From Niveibacterium sp. SC-1 (GTDB lineage: Bacteria > Pseudomonadota > Gammaproteobacteria > Burkholderiales > Rhodocyclaceae): 64,000 bases of DNA. Location: the NCBI RefSeq assembly GCF_038235435.1, contig NZ_CP151275.1, positions 186,001-250,000 of the forward strand, given 5' to 3'. The position numbers and the translations under genes were made by a program. This document shows, piece after piece, positions 29,643-38,868 of this stretch (position 1 is its first letter; each line of letters begins with the position of its first letter). The notes below the pieces were generated by a model. It saw only the letters and a list, made by a program, of their open reading frames with translations, made no database searches and was not told the origin of the DNA.

Positions 29643-30248
29643 TCACTGTGCCGGCTGACCGCTCTTGACCTTGACCACACTGGATTCGATCCCCAGCTGT
29701 GCGAGCTGTGCCCGCACCGTGCCCATTTCTTCAGGATTCGCGTAAGGGCCGGCACGCACGCGGTGCAGGGTGCCCTTGTCGGGGGTTTCGAGGCGCTGCA
29801 CCGAGGCTTCCACCCCCAACAACGCGAGACGCGCCTTGAGGTTGTCCGCGTCCGAGGGATCGGAGAAGGCGCCCAGCTGCAGGTAGAGCTTTTCGCTCGC
29901 CGCGACCGCCGGGGCCGACTGCTGGGCCGGCGGCAGGGCCGCATCGCCACCCTGGGGCAGGATCTTGTAGAAGTCGAAGTCCTTGTCCTCGCCCTTCTGG
30001 CCCGGAGCGGCGGGCTTGTCGCCCGGCTTGCCCGGCAGAGCCCGCGGCGCTTCGGCGGGATTGCTCTGGCCGACATGCGGCAGCGCGTTCTGCTGCGGAT
30101 TCTGGAAGGGATAGTCGCGCGAGAAATACCAGGCGAGCACCGCGGCGATCAGCACGCCTACGACCAGCCCGACGAAGACCCCGACCAGCGTGCTGCCCTG
30201 GCTGGATTGGCGGGGTGCCGGCTTGCGTGCAGAAGAAGAACGACTCAT
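29643..30248 (-). CDS. SPOR-domain inner-membrane protein
   Basis: 201 residues: short basic N-terminus, one membrane helix (about 22-42), a Pro/Gly-rich periplasmic linker, and a C-terminal SPOR domain (about 122-198: LYLQLGAFSDPSDADNLKARL...VRAGPYANPEEM). SPOR domains bind denuded septal peptidoglycan, so a division-site role is likely. First gene before dsbA; divergent from ubiB. Confidence 0.88.
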   Translation of the reverse strand: MSRSSSARKPAPRQSSQGSTLVGVFVGLVVGVLIAAVLAWYFSRDYPFQNPQQNALPHVGQSNPAEAPRALPGKPGDKPAAPGQKGEDKDFDFYKILPQGGDAALPPAQQSAPAVAASEKLYLQLGAFSDPSDADNLKARLALLGVEASVQRLETPDKGTLHRVRAGPYANPEEMGTVRAQLAQLGIESSVVKVKSGQPAQ

Positions 30249-30377
30249 AGGTAGGTGCGTCCTTGCGGCACCGGGCGCTGTTCAAAGCGCAAAAGTATAG
30301 CGCGGCGCCCCGCCCGCGCTTTGGGGGCGATGGTCGATGGTACAGTCAGCCCTCCCTACGCCGTCCGCCGTTTCCCC

Positions 30378-31910
30378 GTGCGCCTGTTCCGTCTCGCCAA
30401 GATCGTCTTTGTCAGCCTGCGTTTCGGTCTCGACCAGATCCTGCTGGATGGCGCTTCCAGTACCACCCGTGTCGGAGAGTGGCTGCGCCGGCTGATCCCG
30501 CAGCGGCGTTTCACGCAACCGCGCGCGGTGCGGCTGCGTCTGGCGCTGGAATCGCTGGGGCCGATCTTCGTCAAGTTCGGCCAGGTGCTGTCCACCCGGC
30601 GCGACCTGGTGCCGCCGGACTTGGCCGAGGAGCTGGCACGCCTGCAGGACCGCGTGCCGCCTTTCCCGACCGAGCTCGCCCTGGCGCGGGTGGAAGCCGA
30701 GTACGGCCGCTCGGTGCAGGAAGTGTTCCTCAGTTTCGGCCGCGAGCCGGTGGCCTCGGCCTCGGTGGCGCAGGTGCATTTCGCCACCCTGCACGACGGC
30801 ACCGAGGTCGCGGTGAAGGTCCTGCGGCCGGGCATCGACAAGGTGATCGAGCACGATCTGGCCTTGCTCGAAGTGGCGGCGACGCTGATCGAGAAGCTTT
30901 GGGTCGAAGGCCGGCGACTCAAGCCGCGCGAGGTGGTGGCGGAGTTCGCCAAGTACCTGCGCGACGAGCTGGACCTGATGCGTGAGGCCGCCAACTGCTC
31001 GCAGCTGCGGCGCAACTTCGCGGGCTCGGACCTGCTCGAAGTGCCGGAAGTCCACTGGGACTACTGCACTTCGAACGTGATGGTGATGCAGCGCATGCAC
31101 GGCACGCCGATCTCGCGGATCGAGGCGCTGCGCGAACAGGGCGTGGATCTGAAGATGCTCTCGCGTGCCGGGGTGGAGATCTTCTTCACCCAGGTGTTCC
31201 GCGACGGCTTCTTCCATGCCGATATGCATCCGGGGAACATCTTCGTCTCGGCCCGCGGCCAGTACATCGCGCTCGACTTCGGGATCATGGGCACCCTGGA
31301 GGAGCGCGACAAACAGTACTTGGCGCAGAACTTCCTCGCCTTCTTCCGACGCGATTACAAGCGCGTCGCCCAGGCCCACATCGACGCCGGCTGGGTGCCG
31401 CCGGACACCCGGGTGGATGAATTCGAGAGTGCGATCCGCGCGGTCTGCGAGCCGATCTTCGATCGCCCGCTCAAGGATATTTCCTTCGGCAAGACCCTGC
31501 TGCGCCTCTTCCAGACCGCGCGCCGCTTCCAGATGGAGGTGCAGCCGCAACTCGTGCTGCTGCAGAAGACCCTGCTCAACGTCGAGGGCCTGGGGCGCGA
31601 CCTCGATCCCGAACTCGATCTCTGGAAGACGGCCAAGCCCTTCCTCGAACGCTGGATGAATGACCAGGTGGGCTGGCGCGCGCTGCTGCGCCACGTGAAG
31701 GAAGAGGCGCCGGGCTGGGCGGGCACGCTGCCTCAGCTGCCGCGCCTGGTGCATCAGGTGCTGACGCGGGCCGCGGAGCCTGTGCTGCGCAACGAACTCG
31801 ACGAGATGTCGAAGCGCGTGACCCGCCTGATGCGCCTGCTCACGGCCTTCGGCGTGGTTGGCGCACTGCTGCTTGGCGCAACGGTCTGGCAGATCTTCTT
31901 CCGCGGCTGA
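30378..31910 (+). CDS. ubiB: Ubiquinone biosynthesis regulatory kinase-like protein UbiB
   Basis: Atypical kinase/ATPase of the ABC1/ADCK family needed for coenzyme Q synthesis, membrane-bound. About 510 residues: family motif [13 protein letters not shown] (KxGQ), Ala-rich loop ASASVAQVH, catalytic-loop [13 protein letters not shown], metal motif LDFGIMG, and a C-terminal membrane helix ([20 protein letters not shown]). The frame extends upstream. I chose GTG 30378 ([20 protein letters not shown]) because it matches where the family begins; ATG 30330, which has a GGGGG upstream, is the alternative. Confidence 0.88.
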   Translation: MRLFRLAKIVFVSLRFGLDQILLDGASSTTRVGEWLRRLIPQRRFTQPRAVRLRLALESLGPIFVKFGQVLSTRRDLVPPDLAEELARLQDRVPPFPTELALARVEAEYGRSVQEVFLSFGREPVASASVAQVHFATLHDGTEVAVKVLRPGIDKVIEHDLALLEVAATLIEKLWVEGRRLKPREVVAEFAKYLRDELDLMREAANCSQLRRNFAGSDLLEVPEVHWDYCTSNVMVMQRMHGTPISRIEALREQGVDLKMLSRAGVEIFFTQVFRDGFFHADMHPGNIFVSARGQYIALDFGIMGTLEERDKQYLAQNFLAFFRRDYKRVAQAHIDAGWVPPDTRVDEFESAIRAVCEPIFDRPLKDISFGKTLLRLFQTARRFQMEVQPQLVLLQKTLLNVEGLGRDLDPELDLWKTAKPFLERWMNDQVGWRALLRHVKEEAPGWAGTLPQLPRLVHQVLTRAAEPVLRNELDEMSKRVTRLMRLLTAFGVVGALLLGATVWQIFFRG

Positions 31911-32199
31911 GCGCGTAAAAGGAGGCGGAGGGCGCCGGTCGCGAGCGGCGGCACGGCGCCGGTGCGATCCTTGCTCGACACGGCGCAAGCCCGGAATGTG
32001 CCGGCGGATCTACGTCATTCCCTGGCCCCGGAAGGGCGCCAAAAACCGCGCCACACGGGGCTATAATCCGCCCCGGCCGCCGCCGGGAGACTCGGGTTTC
32101 ACGAGCGGATGAGCCGGGTCCGGCAGCGTTCCGGGCCCTTCGCAACGAGAAAAACTGGTGCGGCCCGCTCCGCCGTGCCCCGGGATGGAGTTTTCCCCC
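31911..32199 (+). promoter_or_regulatory. ubiB to symporter intergenic region with a -10 element
   Basis: 289 bp without a convincing gene. A perfect TATAAT is at 32062-32067, followed by a long GC-rich leader to the symporter ATG; the -35 is weak. A nearly repeated GGCGCCGGT element occurs twice between 31930 and 31975 and could form a GC-rich hairpin after ubiB, without a T-run. Confidence 0.5.
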
Positions 32200-33690
32200 A
32201 TGCTGCTGACATTCGTGATCGTCTATTGGCTGGTGTCGATCGCCATCGGCCTGTACGCCGCGCTCCGGGTACACAACACCAAGGACTACGCCGTCGCCGG
32301 CCGCTCGCTGCCGATGTACATCGTCACCGCCACGGTGTTCGCGACCTGGTTCGGTTCCGAGACGGTGCTGGGCATCCCGGCCACCTTCCTCCACGAGGGC
32401 CTCTCCGGCGTAGTGGCCGACCCCTTCGGCTCCTCGATGTGCCTGATCCTGGTCGGCCTCTTCTTCGCCAAGCCGCTCTATCGCCTCAACCTGCTCACCA
32501 TTGGTGACTACTACCGTAAGCGCTTCGGTCGCACGGTCGAGATCATCACCACGGTCTGCATCGTGATCTCCTACCTGGGCTGGGTGGCCGCGCAGATCAA
32601 GGCCCTGGGCCTCGTGTTCAACGTGCTCTCCGACGGCAGCGTGAGTCAGGAGACGGGCATGATCCTCGGCGCCGGCTCGGTGCTGATCTACACCCTCTTC
32701 GGCGGGATGTGGGCCGTGGCAATCACCGACTTCATCCAGATGATCGTGATCGTCATCGGCCTGCTCTACATCGGCTGGGAAGTCTCGGACCAGGTTGGCG
32801 GCGTCTCGGTGGTGGTGAATCACGCGATCGATGCAGGCAAGTTCAACTTCCTGCCCGAACCCACGATGAGTGCGGTGGTGCCCTTCATGGCGGCCTGGCT
32901 CACCATGATGCTCGGCTCGATCCCGCAGCAGGACGTGTTCCAGCGCGTGCAGTCCTCGGCCAACGAGAACATCGCCCGCAACGCCTCGGTGCTGGGCGGC
33001 AGCCTCTACTTCCTCTTCGCCTTCGTGCCGATGTTCCTGGCCTACTCGGCCACCCTGATCGCGCCGGAAATCGTCAAGCAATACCTGGAGACGGACTCGC
33101 AGATGATCCTGCCGAAGCTGGTGCTGGAAAAGGCGCCGCTCTTCGCACAGATCATGTTCTTCGGCGCCCTGCTCTCGGCGATCAAGAGCTGCGCCTCGGC
33201 CACGCTGCTCGCGCCTTCGGTCACCTTCTCCGAGAACCTGGTGCGTCCGCTGCTGCTGGCCCTGCGGCCGCAGATGACGGACAAGCACTTCCTGCGCGTG
33301 ATGCAGGCCGTGGTGCTGGTCTTCACCTCGGTGGTCACGGCGATCGCGATCAACTCCAAGCTCTCGATCTACGGCCTGGTGGAGAACGCCTACAAGGTGA
33401 CCCTGGTCGCCGCCTTCGTGCCGCTGGCCCTGGGCGTCTACTGGAAGCGCGCCACCACGCAGGGAGCGATCAGCTCTATGGTGCTGGGGCTTGCCACCTG
33501 GCTGACGCTGGAAATGACGACGCCGGCCTTCACCGAAGTGTGGCCGCCGCAGTTCGTCGGCTTCCTCGTCTGCCTGGTCACCATGATCGTGTTCTCGCTC
33601 TTGCCGCAGCTGATCCGGCCTTACCACGAGATACATGGTCACCCGGGGCCGGTCGGCTACCACCCGGCCAGCGCGCCCTCCCAGCATTGA
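32200..33690 (+). CDS. Sodium:solute symporter (SSS family)
   Basis: Sodium-coupled secondary transporter, 496 residues with about 13 hydrophobic segments. SSS features include the unwound TM1 region, SYLGWVAAQIKALG, FGGMWAVAITDFIQMIVI and the C-terminal GVYWKRATTQGA. I start at ATG 32200 (MLLTFVIVYW) because GGAG lies 9 nt upstream; ATG 32185 would add five residues. Substrate cannot be assigned from sequence. Monocistronic: -10 upstream, terminator downstream. Confidence 0.87.
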   Translation: MLLTFVIVYWLVSIAIGLYAALRVHNTKDYAVAGRSLPMYIVTATVFATWFGSETVLGIPATFLHEGLSGVVADPFGSSMCLILVGLFFAKPLYRLNLLTIGDYYRKRFGRTVEIITTVCIVISYLGWVAAQIKALGLVFNVLSDGSVSQETGMILGAGSVLIYTLFGGMWAVAITDFIQMIVIVIGLLYIGWEVSDQVGGVSVVVNHAIDAGKFNFLPEPTMSAVVPFMAAWLTMMLGSIPQQDVFQRVQSSANENIARNASVLGGSLYFLFAFVPMFLAYSATLIAPEIVKQYLETDSQMILPKLVLEKAPLFAQIMFFGALLSAIKSCASATLLAPSVTFSENLVRPLLLALRPQMTDKHFLRVMQAVVLVFTSVVTAIAINSKLSIYGLVENAYKVTLVAAFVPLALGVYWKRATTQGAISSMVLGLATWLTLEMTTPAFTEVWPPQFVGFLVCLVTMIVFSLLPQLIRPYHEIHGHPGPVGYHPASAPSQH

Positions 33691-33695
33691 GCTCG

Positions 33696-33722
33696 ACGGG
33701 CCGCGACAGCGGCCCGTTCTTT
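33696..33722 (+). terminator. Rho-independent terminator after the SSS transporter
   Basis: Perfect 9-bp stem (ACGGGCCGC at 33696-33704, GCGGCCCGT at 33709-33717, loop GACA) followed by TCTTTT. Confidence 0.88.
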
Positions 33723-33776
33723 TGATACCTGGCCCGCCGAGGCGGCAGTGGGGCCGGGGGCCGCTATCATGGGCGC

Positions 33777-34874
33777 TTGTCTTCGCGCTCGCCCTCCCTC
33801 TCGCAGGCCCCCGTCGGCAACGCCATCGCTCGCGACTTCGCGATTGCGATCACGTTGCTCACCGCCTATGCCTGCCTTCACCCTTTCTCCGGCTGGCGCA
33901 GCACGGGCGTCGGGGTGTTCGATTTCCTCTGGGCGCCCTGGCCGCGCTACTACACCCGCGCGGACCTGATCATCAACGTGCTGGGCTTCATGCCGCTGGG
34001 CTTCGCCTGGGTGGCCACGCTCGCGACGCGTAGCCGGCCCGGCCGCCTGGTGCTGGCGGTGACGCTGGCCGGCATGCTCTTCAGTCTCGCGGTGGAGACG
34101 ACCCAGAATTTCCTGCCCACGCGCGTCGCCTCCAACCTGGATGTCGGTGCCAACACCCTGGGCGCCTTCCTGGGTGCCTGGTGCGGCCTGCCGGGCGCGC
34201 CGTTTTTCGCACGCGGCGGGCCGCTGGAGCGTTGGCGCCTGCGCCGCGTCATTCCCGGGCGCTCGGGCAGCCTGGGCCTGCTCCTGGTCGCGCTGTGGTG
34301 GTTCTCGCTGCTCAACCCGAGCAGCTACCTTTTTGCCGGCGGTGACTTGCACAACCTGGTCGACACAGCCACCGAACTCTCCCTCAGCGGCAAGGGCTTC
34401 CTGCGGGTGGAAGCGGCGCTCGCCGCCGTCAATACCTTGGTGCTGGGGCTCTTTGCCCAGCGCGTGATGCGCACGCCAAGCCTCTGGCTGGCCGCGCTGG
34501 TCATCGCGCTCGGGCTTGCCGTGAAGGCGCTCGCCACCTGGGCCTTCCTGTCGCCTCCGCAGCCCTTGCACTGGGCCACGCCGGGCGGCCTGCGCGGGCT
34601 GGCGATCGGTCTCGTCCTGCTGGCGGCCTGCTGGCGCGCGGCGCCGCGGGTGCGCCACGCAGTGCTGTGCGTGTGCCTGCTGGCCTCCACTGGCCTGGTG
34701 AATCTCGCACCCGACAATCCCTACTGGGACGCCAGCACCCGGCTGGTCAACGAAGGGCACGTCCTCAATTTCCACGGTGCTACCACCCTGATGGCGAGCC
34801 TGTGGCCTTTCCTCGGTTTGCTCTGGCTGGTCGTAGTGGGGCCTGGGCGACGCGAGCGCGGCAGTGTGGCATGA
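33777..34874 (+). CDS. VanZ-like membrane protein
   Basis: 365-residue membrane protein with about nine to ten hydrophobic segments; the N-terminal half shows the VanZ-like pattern (RADLIINVLGFMPLGFA and VETTQNFLPTRVASNLDVGANTLGA). Function unknown; VanZ itself gives low-level teicoplanin resistance, but most relatives are uncharacterised. The start appears to be TTG at 33777. A TATCAT -10 at 33764-33769 would put the transcript start at or next to that codon, so the mRNA may be leaderless. The stop overlaps the mutY ATG (ATGA). Confidence 0.75.
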   Translation: MSSRSPSLSQAPVGNAIARDFAIAITLLTAYACLHPFSGWRSTGVGVFDFLWAPWPRYYTRADLIINVLGFMPLGFAWVATLATRSRPGRLVLAVTLAGMLFSLAVETTQNFLPTRVASNLDVGANTLGAFLGAWCGLPGAPFFARGGPLERWRLRRVIPGRSGSLGLLLVALWWFSLLNPSSYLFAGGDLHNLVDTATELSLSGKGFLRVEAALAAVNTLVLGLFAQRVMRTPSLWLAALVIALGLAVKALATWAFLSPPQPLHWATPGGLRGLAIGLVLLAACWRAAPRVRHAVLCVCLLASTGLVNLAPDNPYWDASTRLVNEGHVLNFHGATTLMASLWPFLGLLWLVVVGPGRRERGSVA

Positions 34875-35929
34875 GTGACTTCGCCCGGCGCCTGATCGAC
34901 TGGCAGCAGCAACACGGTCGCCACGGCCTCCCCTGGCAGCACACCTGCGATCCATATCGCGTCTGGCTGTCGGAGATCATGCTGCAGCAGACGCAGGTCG
35001 ATACGGTCATTCCGTATTACCAGCGCTTCCTCCAGCGTTTCCCGGACGTCGCCGCGCTCGCCGCGGCGCCCGCGGCCGACGTGATGGCGCTGTGGAGCGG
35101 CCTGGGCTACTACGCGCGGGCACGCAATCTCCACCGTGCCGCGCAGTGTGTGGTCACCGAGCACGGCGGGGCGTTTCCGCGCAGTGCGGCGGAGATCGCG
35201 AGCCTGCCGGGCATTGGCCGATCGACCGCGGCGGCGATTGCCGCCTTCTGTTTCGGTGAGCGTGCGGCGATCCTGGATGGCAACGTCAAGCGGGTGCTGG
35301 CGCGCCACGCGGCGATCGAAGGCTTCCCCGGACAACGGGCCGTCGAGCTGCAGCTCTGGTCGCTGGCGGAGGCACGACTGCCCGCGAGCGGCGTGGCGGT
35401 CTACACGCAGGCGATGATGGATCTGGGCGCAACGATCTGCACCCGCAGCCGTCCCGATTGCGGACGCTGCCCGGTCGCGACGGATTGCCAGGCGCTTCTT
35501 GGCGGCCGCCAGGCCGAGCTGCCCACGCCCAAGCCGCGCAAGGCGGTGCCTGAGCGCGCGACCCGCCTGCTGCTCGCGCGCAATCCGGAAGGTGAAGTCC
35601 TGCTGGAGACGCGGCCGGCGGCCGGCATTTGGGGTGGTCTGTGCGTGCCGCCGGAGATTCCGGAAGGCCTGTCGTCAGAGGCTTTCGTGCAGGCCCTGGG
35701 CCTGGAGGTGTGCGAGTCGCCCCGCGCGCTCGCGCCCCTCCGGCATGTCTTTACCCACTTCAAGCTCGACATCACGCCGGTGCTCTGCGAAGTGCAGAGC
35801 CGTGCGCTGCAGGATCCGCGCTGGAGCTGGGCCGGGCCCGCGGCCTGGGCCCGCACGGGATTGCCGGCGCCCGTGCGGCGCATTCTGGCGCAACTGGGCG
35901 AGACGGATCTCTTCAGCCAGCCGGCGTGA
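34871..35929 (+). CDS. mutY: Adenine DNA glycosylase MutY
   Basis: Removes adenine mispaired with 8-oxoguanine. 352 residues: catalytic Glu in SEIMLQQTQV, helix-hairpin-helix LPGIGRSTAAAIAAF, catalytic Asp in ILDGNVKRVLAR, and the 4Fe-4S cluster C-x6-C-x2-C-x5-C (CTRSRPDCGRCPVATDC). A C-terminal NUDIX-like 8-oxoG recognition domain ends in HVFTHFKLDI. The ATG overlaps the VanZ-like gene. The 3' end overlaps the convergent Lon-N gene by 17 bp. Confidence 0.95.
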   Translation: MSDFARRLIDWQQQHGRHGLPWQHTCDPYRVWLSEIMLQQTQVDTVIPYYQRFLQRFPDVAALAAAPAADVMALWSGLGYYARARNLHRAAQCVVTEHGGAFPRSAAEIASLPGIGRSTAAAIAAFCFGERAAILDGNVKRVLARHAAIEGFPGQRAVELQLWSLAEARLPASGVAVYTQAMMDLGATICTRSRPDCGRCPVATDCQALLGGRQAELPTPKPRKAVPERATRLLLARNPEGEVLLETRPAAGIWGGLCVPPEIPEGLSSEAFVQALGLEVCESPRALAPLRHVFTHFKLDITPVLCEVQSRALQDPRWSWAGPAAWARTGLPAPVRRILAQLGETDLFSQPA

Positions 35930-36533
35930 GTAGCCCGCGCTGGATCAGGAATTCGCGCACGATCGACAGGCGCAGCAGCGGGTCGTCCAGTTCGAGCAGC
36001 TTCTGCTTGGCCTTGGCCGGGATCGGCAGGATCTGGGCGTAGCGATGGCCGACCCAGCAGGCGTCGTCAAAATGATGAGGTTCGGGGATGTTCTCCGGGC
36101 CTGCGTCGGCCACCACCGCACGCAGTAGGGGCACGATGTCCGCAAACTCCGGCGGCACCGGTTGTCCAGCGGCCTCCGGCAGCCATTCCACGACCGCGCG
36201 CGCCAGACCGTTCGCGTCATGGGCCACATGCGCGACGCGGAAGCGCTGTTCGCCGACCACGCGGATCTGCAAGATGCCCGGTTGCGACATGTCGCAGTCC
36301 GCAATCTGCGCCAGCACGCCGACGGTTTCCGGTCGGGCGGGGCCGCCCACCTCAGGGCCCTCTGCGATCAGGCAGATGCCGAAACCAGTCTGCTCGCGCA
36401 GGCAACGGCTCACGAGATCCATGTAACGCGCCTCGAAGACTTTCAGAGGCAGGCCGGCGCCCGGAAACAGCACGGTGTTGAGCGGGAAGAGCGGCAGTTC
36501 GGAAGGCACTTGCGGCAGAAGCGTTTCGGGCAT
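35913..36533 (-). CDS. Lon substrate-binding (LON-N) domain protein
   Basis: 206-residue cytoplasmic protein made only of the N-terminal substrate-recognition domain of Lon protease ([40 protein letters not shown]), with no ATPase or protease part; function unknown but widespread as a free-standing gene. The ATG at 36533 was chosen as the family start; frame further upstream is a shadow of recA. Tail-to-tail overlap with mutY; divergent from recA across 111 bp. Confidence 0.88.
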   Translation of the reverse strand: MPETLLPQVPSELPLFPLNTVLFPGAGLPLKVFEARYMDLVSRCLREQTGFGICLIAEGPEVGGPARPETVGVLAQIADCDMSQPGILQIRVVGEQRFRVAHVAHDANGLARAVVEWLPEAAGQPVPPEFADIVPLLRAVVADAGPENIPEPHHFDDACWVGHRYAQILPIPAKAKQKLLELDDPLLRLSIVREFLIQRGLLTPAG

Positions 36534-36644
36534 GGAAGAAGGCCTGTCAATCCCGCAGTGTGCCACGTCCGCAACGGCGACCGGCGGACCGGACTGACGC
36601 AAACTCTGTGCCATAATCTTTCTCAACTTAGGGAGACTCATTTC

Positions 36645-37667
36645 ATGGACGAGAACAAAGCCAAAGCCCTGCAGGCCGCGCTCGCGCAGATCGAAAAGCA
36701 GTTCGGCAAGGGTTCGATCATGCGGTTGGGCGATGGCGAGGTGGAGAGCGACATCCAGGCGTGCTCCACCGGCTCGCTCGGTCTCGATATTGCGCTGGGC
36801 ATCGGCGGCCTGCCGCGCGGCCGGGTGATCGAAATCTACGGTCCGGAATCGTCCGGCAAGACCACCCTGACGCTGCAGGCGATCGCCGAAATGCAGAAGC
36901 TCGGCGGCACCGCAGCCTTTATCGACGCCGAGCACGCACTGGACGTGGTTTACGCCCAGAAGCTGGGCGTCAATGTGGGCGATCTGCTCATCTCCCAGCC
37001 CGATACCGGCGAACAGGCGCTGGAAATCGCCGACATGCTGGTGCGCTCGGGCGGTGTGGACATCCTCGTGATCGACTCGGTGGCGGCGCTCACGCCCAAG
37101 GCCGAAATCGAAGGCGAGATGGGCGACCAGCTGCCGGGCCTGCAAGCCCGGCTGATGAGCCAGGCACTGCGCAAGCTCACCGGCAACATCAAGCGCACCA
37201 ATACGATGGTCATCTTCATCAACCAGATCCGGATGAAGATCGGCGTGATGTTCGGCAACCCCGAAACCACGACCGGCGGTAACGCGCTCAAGTTCTATGC
37301 CTCGGTGCGCCTGGACATCCGTCGCACCGGCACGATCAAGAAGGGCGACGAGGTCATCGGCTCCGAGACCAAGGTCAAGGTCGTCAAGAACAAGGTCTCG
37401 CCCCCGTTCAAGGAAGCGCACTTCGACATCCTGTATGGCGAAGGCATTTCGCGCGAAGGCGAGATCATCGACATGGGTGTCGAGCAGCGCTTCGTCGACA
37501 AGAGCGGTGCCTGGTATGCCTACAACGGCGAGAAGATCGGCCAGGGCAAGGACAACGCCCGCGAGTTCCTGCGCGCTCACCCTGAAGTGGCCCGCGAGAT
37601 CGAGAACAAGATCCGCGAAGCCTTGGGCCTGCCGCCGCTGCCGGCCGCCGAAGCTGCGGCAGCCTGA
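36645..37667 (+). CDS. recA: Recombinase RecA
   Basis: ATP-dependent strand-exchange protein and SOS coprotease. 340 residues starting [20 protein letters not shown]; Walker [10 protein letters not shown], catalytic [10 protein letters not shown]1/L2 regions ([33 protein letters not shown]) and the C-terminal domain are intact. GGGAG lies 10 nt before the ATG and CATAAT at 36612-36617 may be the -10. No good CTGT-N8-ACAG LexA box is seen in the 111-bp upstream spacer; the nearest is CTG-N9-CAG at 36544, one base short of standard spacing. Confidence 0.97.
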   Translation: MDENKAKALQAALAQIEKQFGKGSIMRLGDGEVESDIQACSTGSLGLDIALGIGGLPRGRVIEIYGPESSGKTTLTLQAIAEMQKLGGTAAFIDAEHALDVVYAQKLGVNVGDLLISQPDTGEQALEIADMLVRSGGVDILVIDSVAALTPKAEIEGEMGDQLPGLQARLMSQALRKLTGNIKRTNTMVIFINQIRMKIGVMFGNPETTTGGNALKFYASVRLDIRRTGTIKKGDEVIGSETKVKVVKNKVSPPFKEAHFDILYGEGISREGEIIDMGVEQRFVDKSGAWYAYNGEKIGQGKDNAREFLRAHPEVAREIENKIREALGLPPLPAAEAAAA

Positions 37668-37685
37668 GCGTAGGAACGGCAGCGG

Positions 37686-38135
37686 ATGTCTGCCGATGAG
37701 TTGAAGGCTCGCGCCCTGCGACATGTTGCGCGGCGCGAGCACAGTCGGGAAGAACTGCGCAGGAAGCTCGTCCCTCATGGCGAGCCGGATGCGGTGGAGG
37801 CAGTCCTGGATCGGTTGGCCGAACTCGAGCTGTTGTCGGATGCGCGCTTCGCGGAAGCCTTCGTGCGCGGTCGCGCCGAACGCTTCGGTCGTCGTCGCAT
37901 CGCGCATGAGCTGGCTCAGCGCGGGGTCGAGGCCGAGGCGATCGACGAAGCGCTGCAATCCGAGCTGGGCGACGACGAGCTTCAACGTGCGCTTGCCCTG
38001 TGGCGGCGAAAATTCGATGCCGCGCCTGCCGACGCCAGGGAGTGGGCGCGCCAGGCCCGGTTTTTGACCGCGCGCGGCTTTTCGGCTGACGTGGTGAGAA
38101 AAGTTCTGAAAGAGCGCTTCGATGAGCCTGCTTGA
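37686..38135 (+). CDS. recX: RecA regulator RecX
   Basis: 149-residue modulator of RecA filaments made of tandem three-helix repeats ([39 protein letters not shown]). It follows recA by 18 bp as usual. Its last 14 bases overlap the start of lptB in another frame, an unusual join between a recombination operon and the LPS/rpoN operon. Confidence 0.92.
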   Translation: MSADELKARALRHVARREHSREELRRKLVPHGEPDAVEAVLDRLAELELLSDARFAEAFVRGRAERFGRRRIAHELAQRGVEAEAIDEALQSELGDDELQRALALWRRKFDAAPADAREWARQARFLTARGFSADVVRKVLKERFDEPA

Positions 38136-38844
38136 AGTCAGCGGTCTGTCCAAACGCTACAAGGCCCGCACGGTCGTGCGCGACGTCGGCTTCGACGTGG
38201 GCGGTGGCGAGGTGGTGGGCCTGCTGGGCCCGAACGGGGCCGGCAAGACGACCTGCTTCTACATGATCGTGGGCCTGGTACGTGTCGATGGTGGCCGCAT
38301 CCTGCTCGACGGCCAGGAGATCACGCATCGACCGATCCATCGGCGGGCGCACATGGGCCTCTCCTACCTGCCGCAGGAAAACTCGGTCTTCCGCAAACTG
38401 AGCGTCGCGGAGAACGTGCTGGCGGTGCTGGAGCTCACCAAGCTCGACAAGAAGCGGCGCCAGGCGCGGCTCGATGAGTTGCTGGGCGAGCTGAACATCG
38501 CCCACCTGCGCGATGCGACCGCGATGTCGCTGTCCGGCGGCGAGCGCCGACGCGTCGAGATCGCCCGCGCGCTGGCGACCGACCCGCATGTGATCCTGCT
38601 TGACGAACCCTTTGCCGGGGTCGACCCGATCGCGGTGATCGACATCCAGAAGATCATCCGCTTCCTCAAGGACAAGGGGATCGGCGTCCTCATCACCGAC
38701 CACAACGTTCGCGAAACCTTGGGTATCTGCGACCGCGCTTTCATCATCAACGACGGTGTCGTGCTTGCGAGCGGGCGACCCGATGAGATCGTCCAGAACG
38801 ACCGGGTACGCCAGGTCTATCTGGGCGAACACTTCCGGCTCTGA
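38122..38844 (+). CDS. lptB: LPS export ABC transporter ATPase LptB
   Basis: Cytoplasmic ATPase of the LptB2FG machine that extracts lipopolysaccharide from the inner membrane. 240 residues: Walker [11 protein letters not shown]-loop [12 protein letters not shown], signature [15 protein letters not shown], Walker [15 protein letters not shown]-loop [11 protein letters not shown]. lptB-rpoN order is classic, but the usual upstream lptC and lptA are missing here, replaced by recA-recX. Confidence 0.95.
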   Translation: MSLLEVSGLSKRYKARTVVRDVGFDVGGGEVVGLLGPNGAGKTTCFYMIVGLVRVDGGRILLDGQEITHRPIHRRAHMGLSYLPQENSVFRKLSVAENVLAVLELTKLDKKRRQARLDELLGELNIAHLRDATAMSLSGGERRRVEIARALATDPHVILLDEPFAGVDPIAVIDIQKIIRFLKDKGIGVLITDHNVRETLGICDRAFIINDGVVLASGRPDEIVQNDRVRQVYLGEHFRL

Positions 38845-38868
38845 TTACGCCCAGCACGCAGCACGCCT

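Noticed and set aside
36544..36558. LexA-like CTG-N9-CAG upstream of recA
   Set aside because: Spacing is one base short of CTG-N10-CAG and the flanks do not match the SOS box; it also lies within the first bases of the divergent gene's leader.
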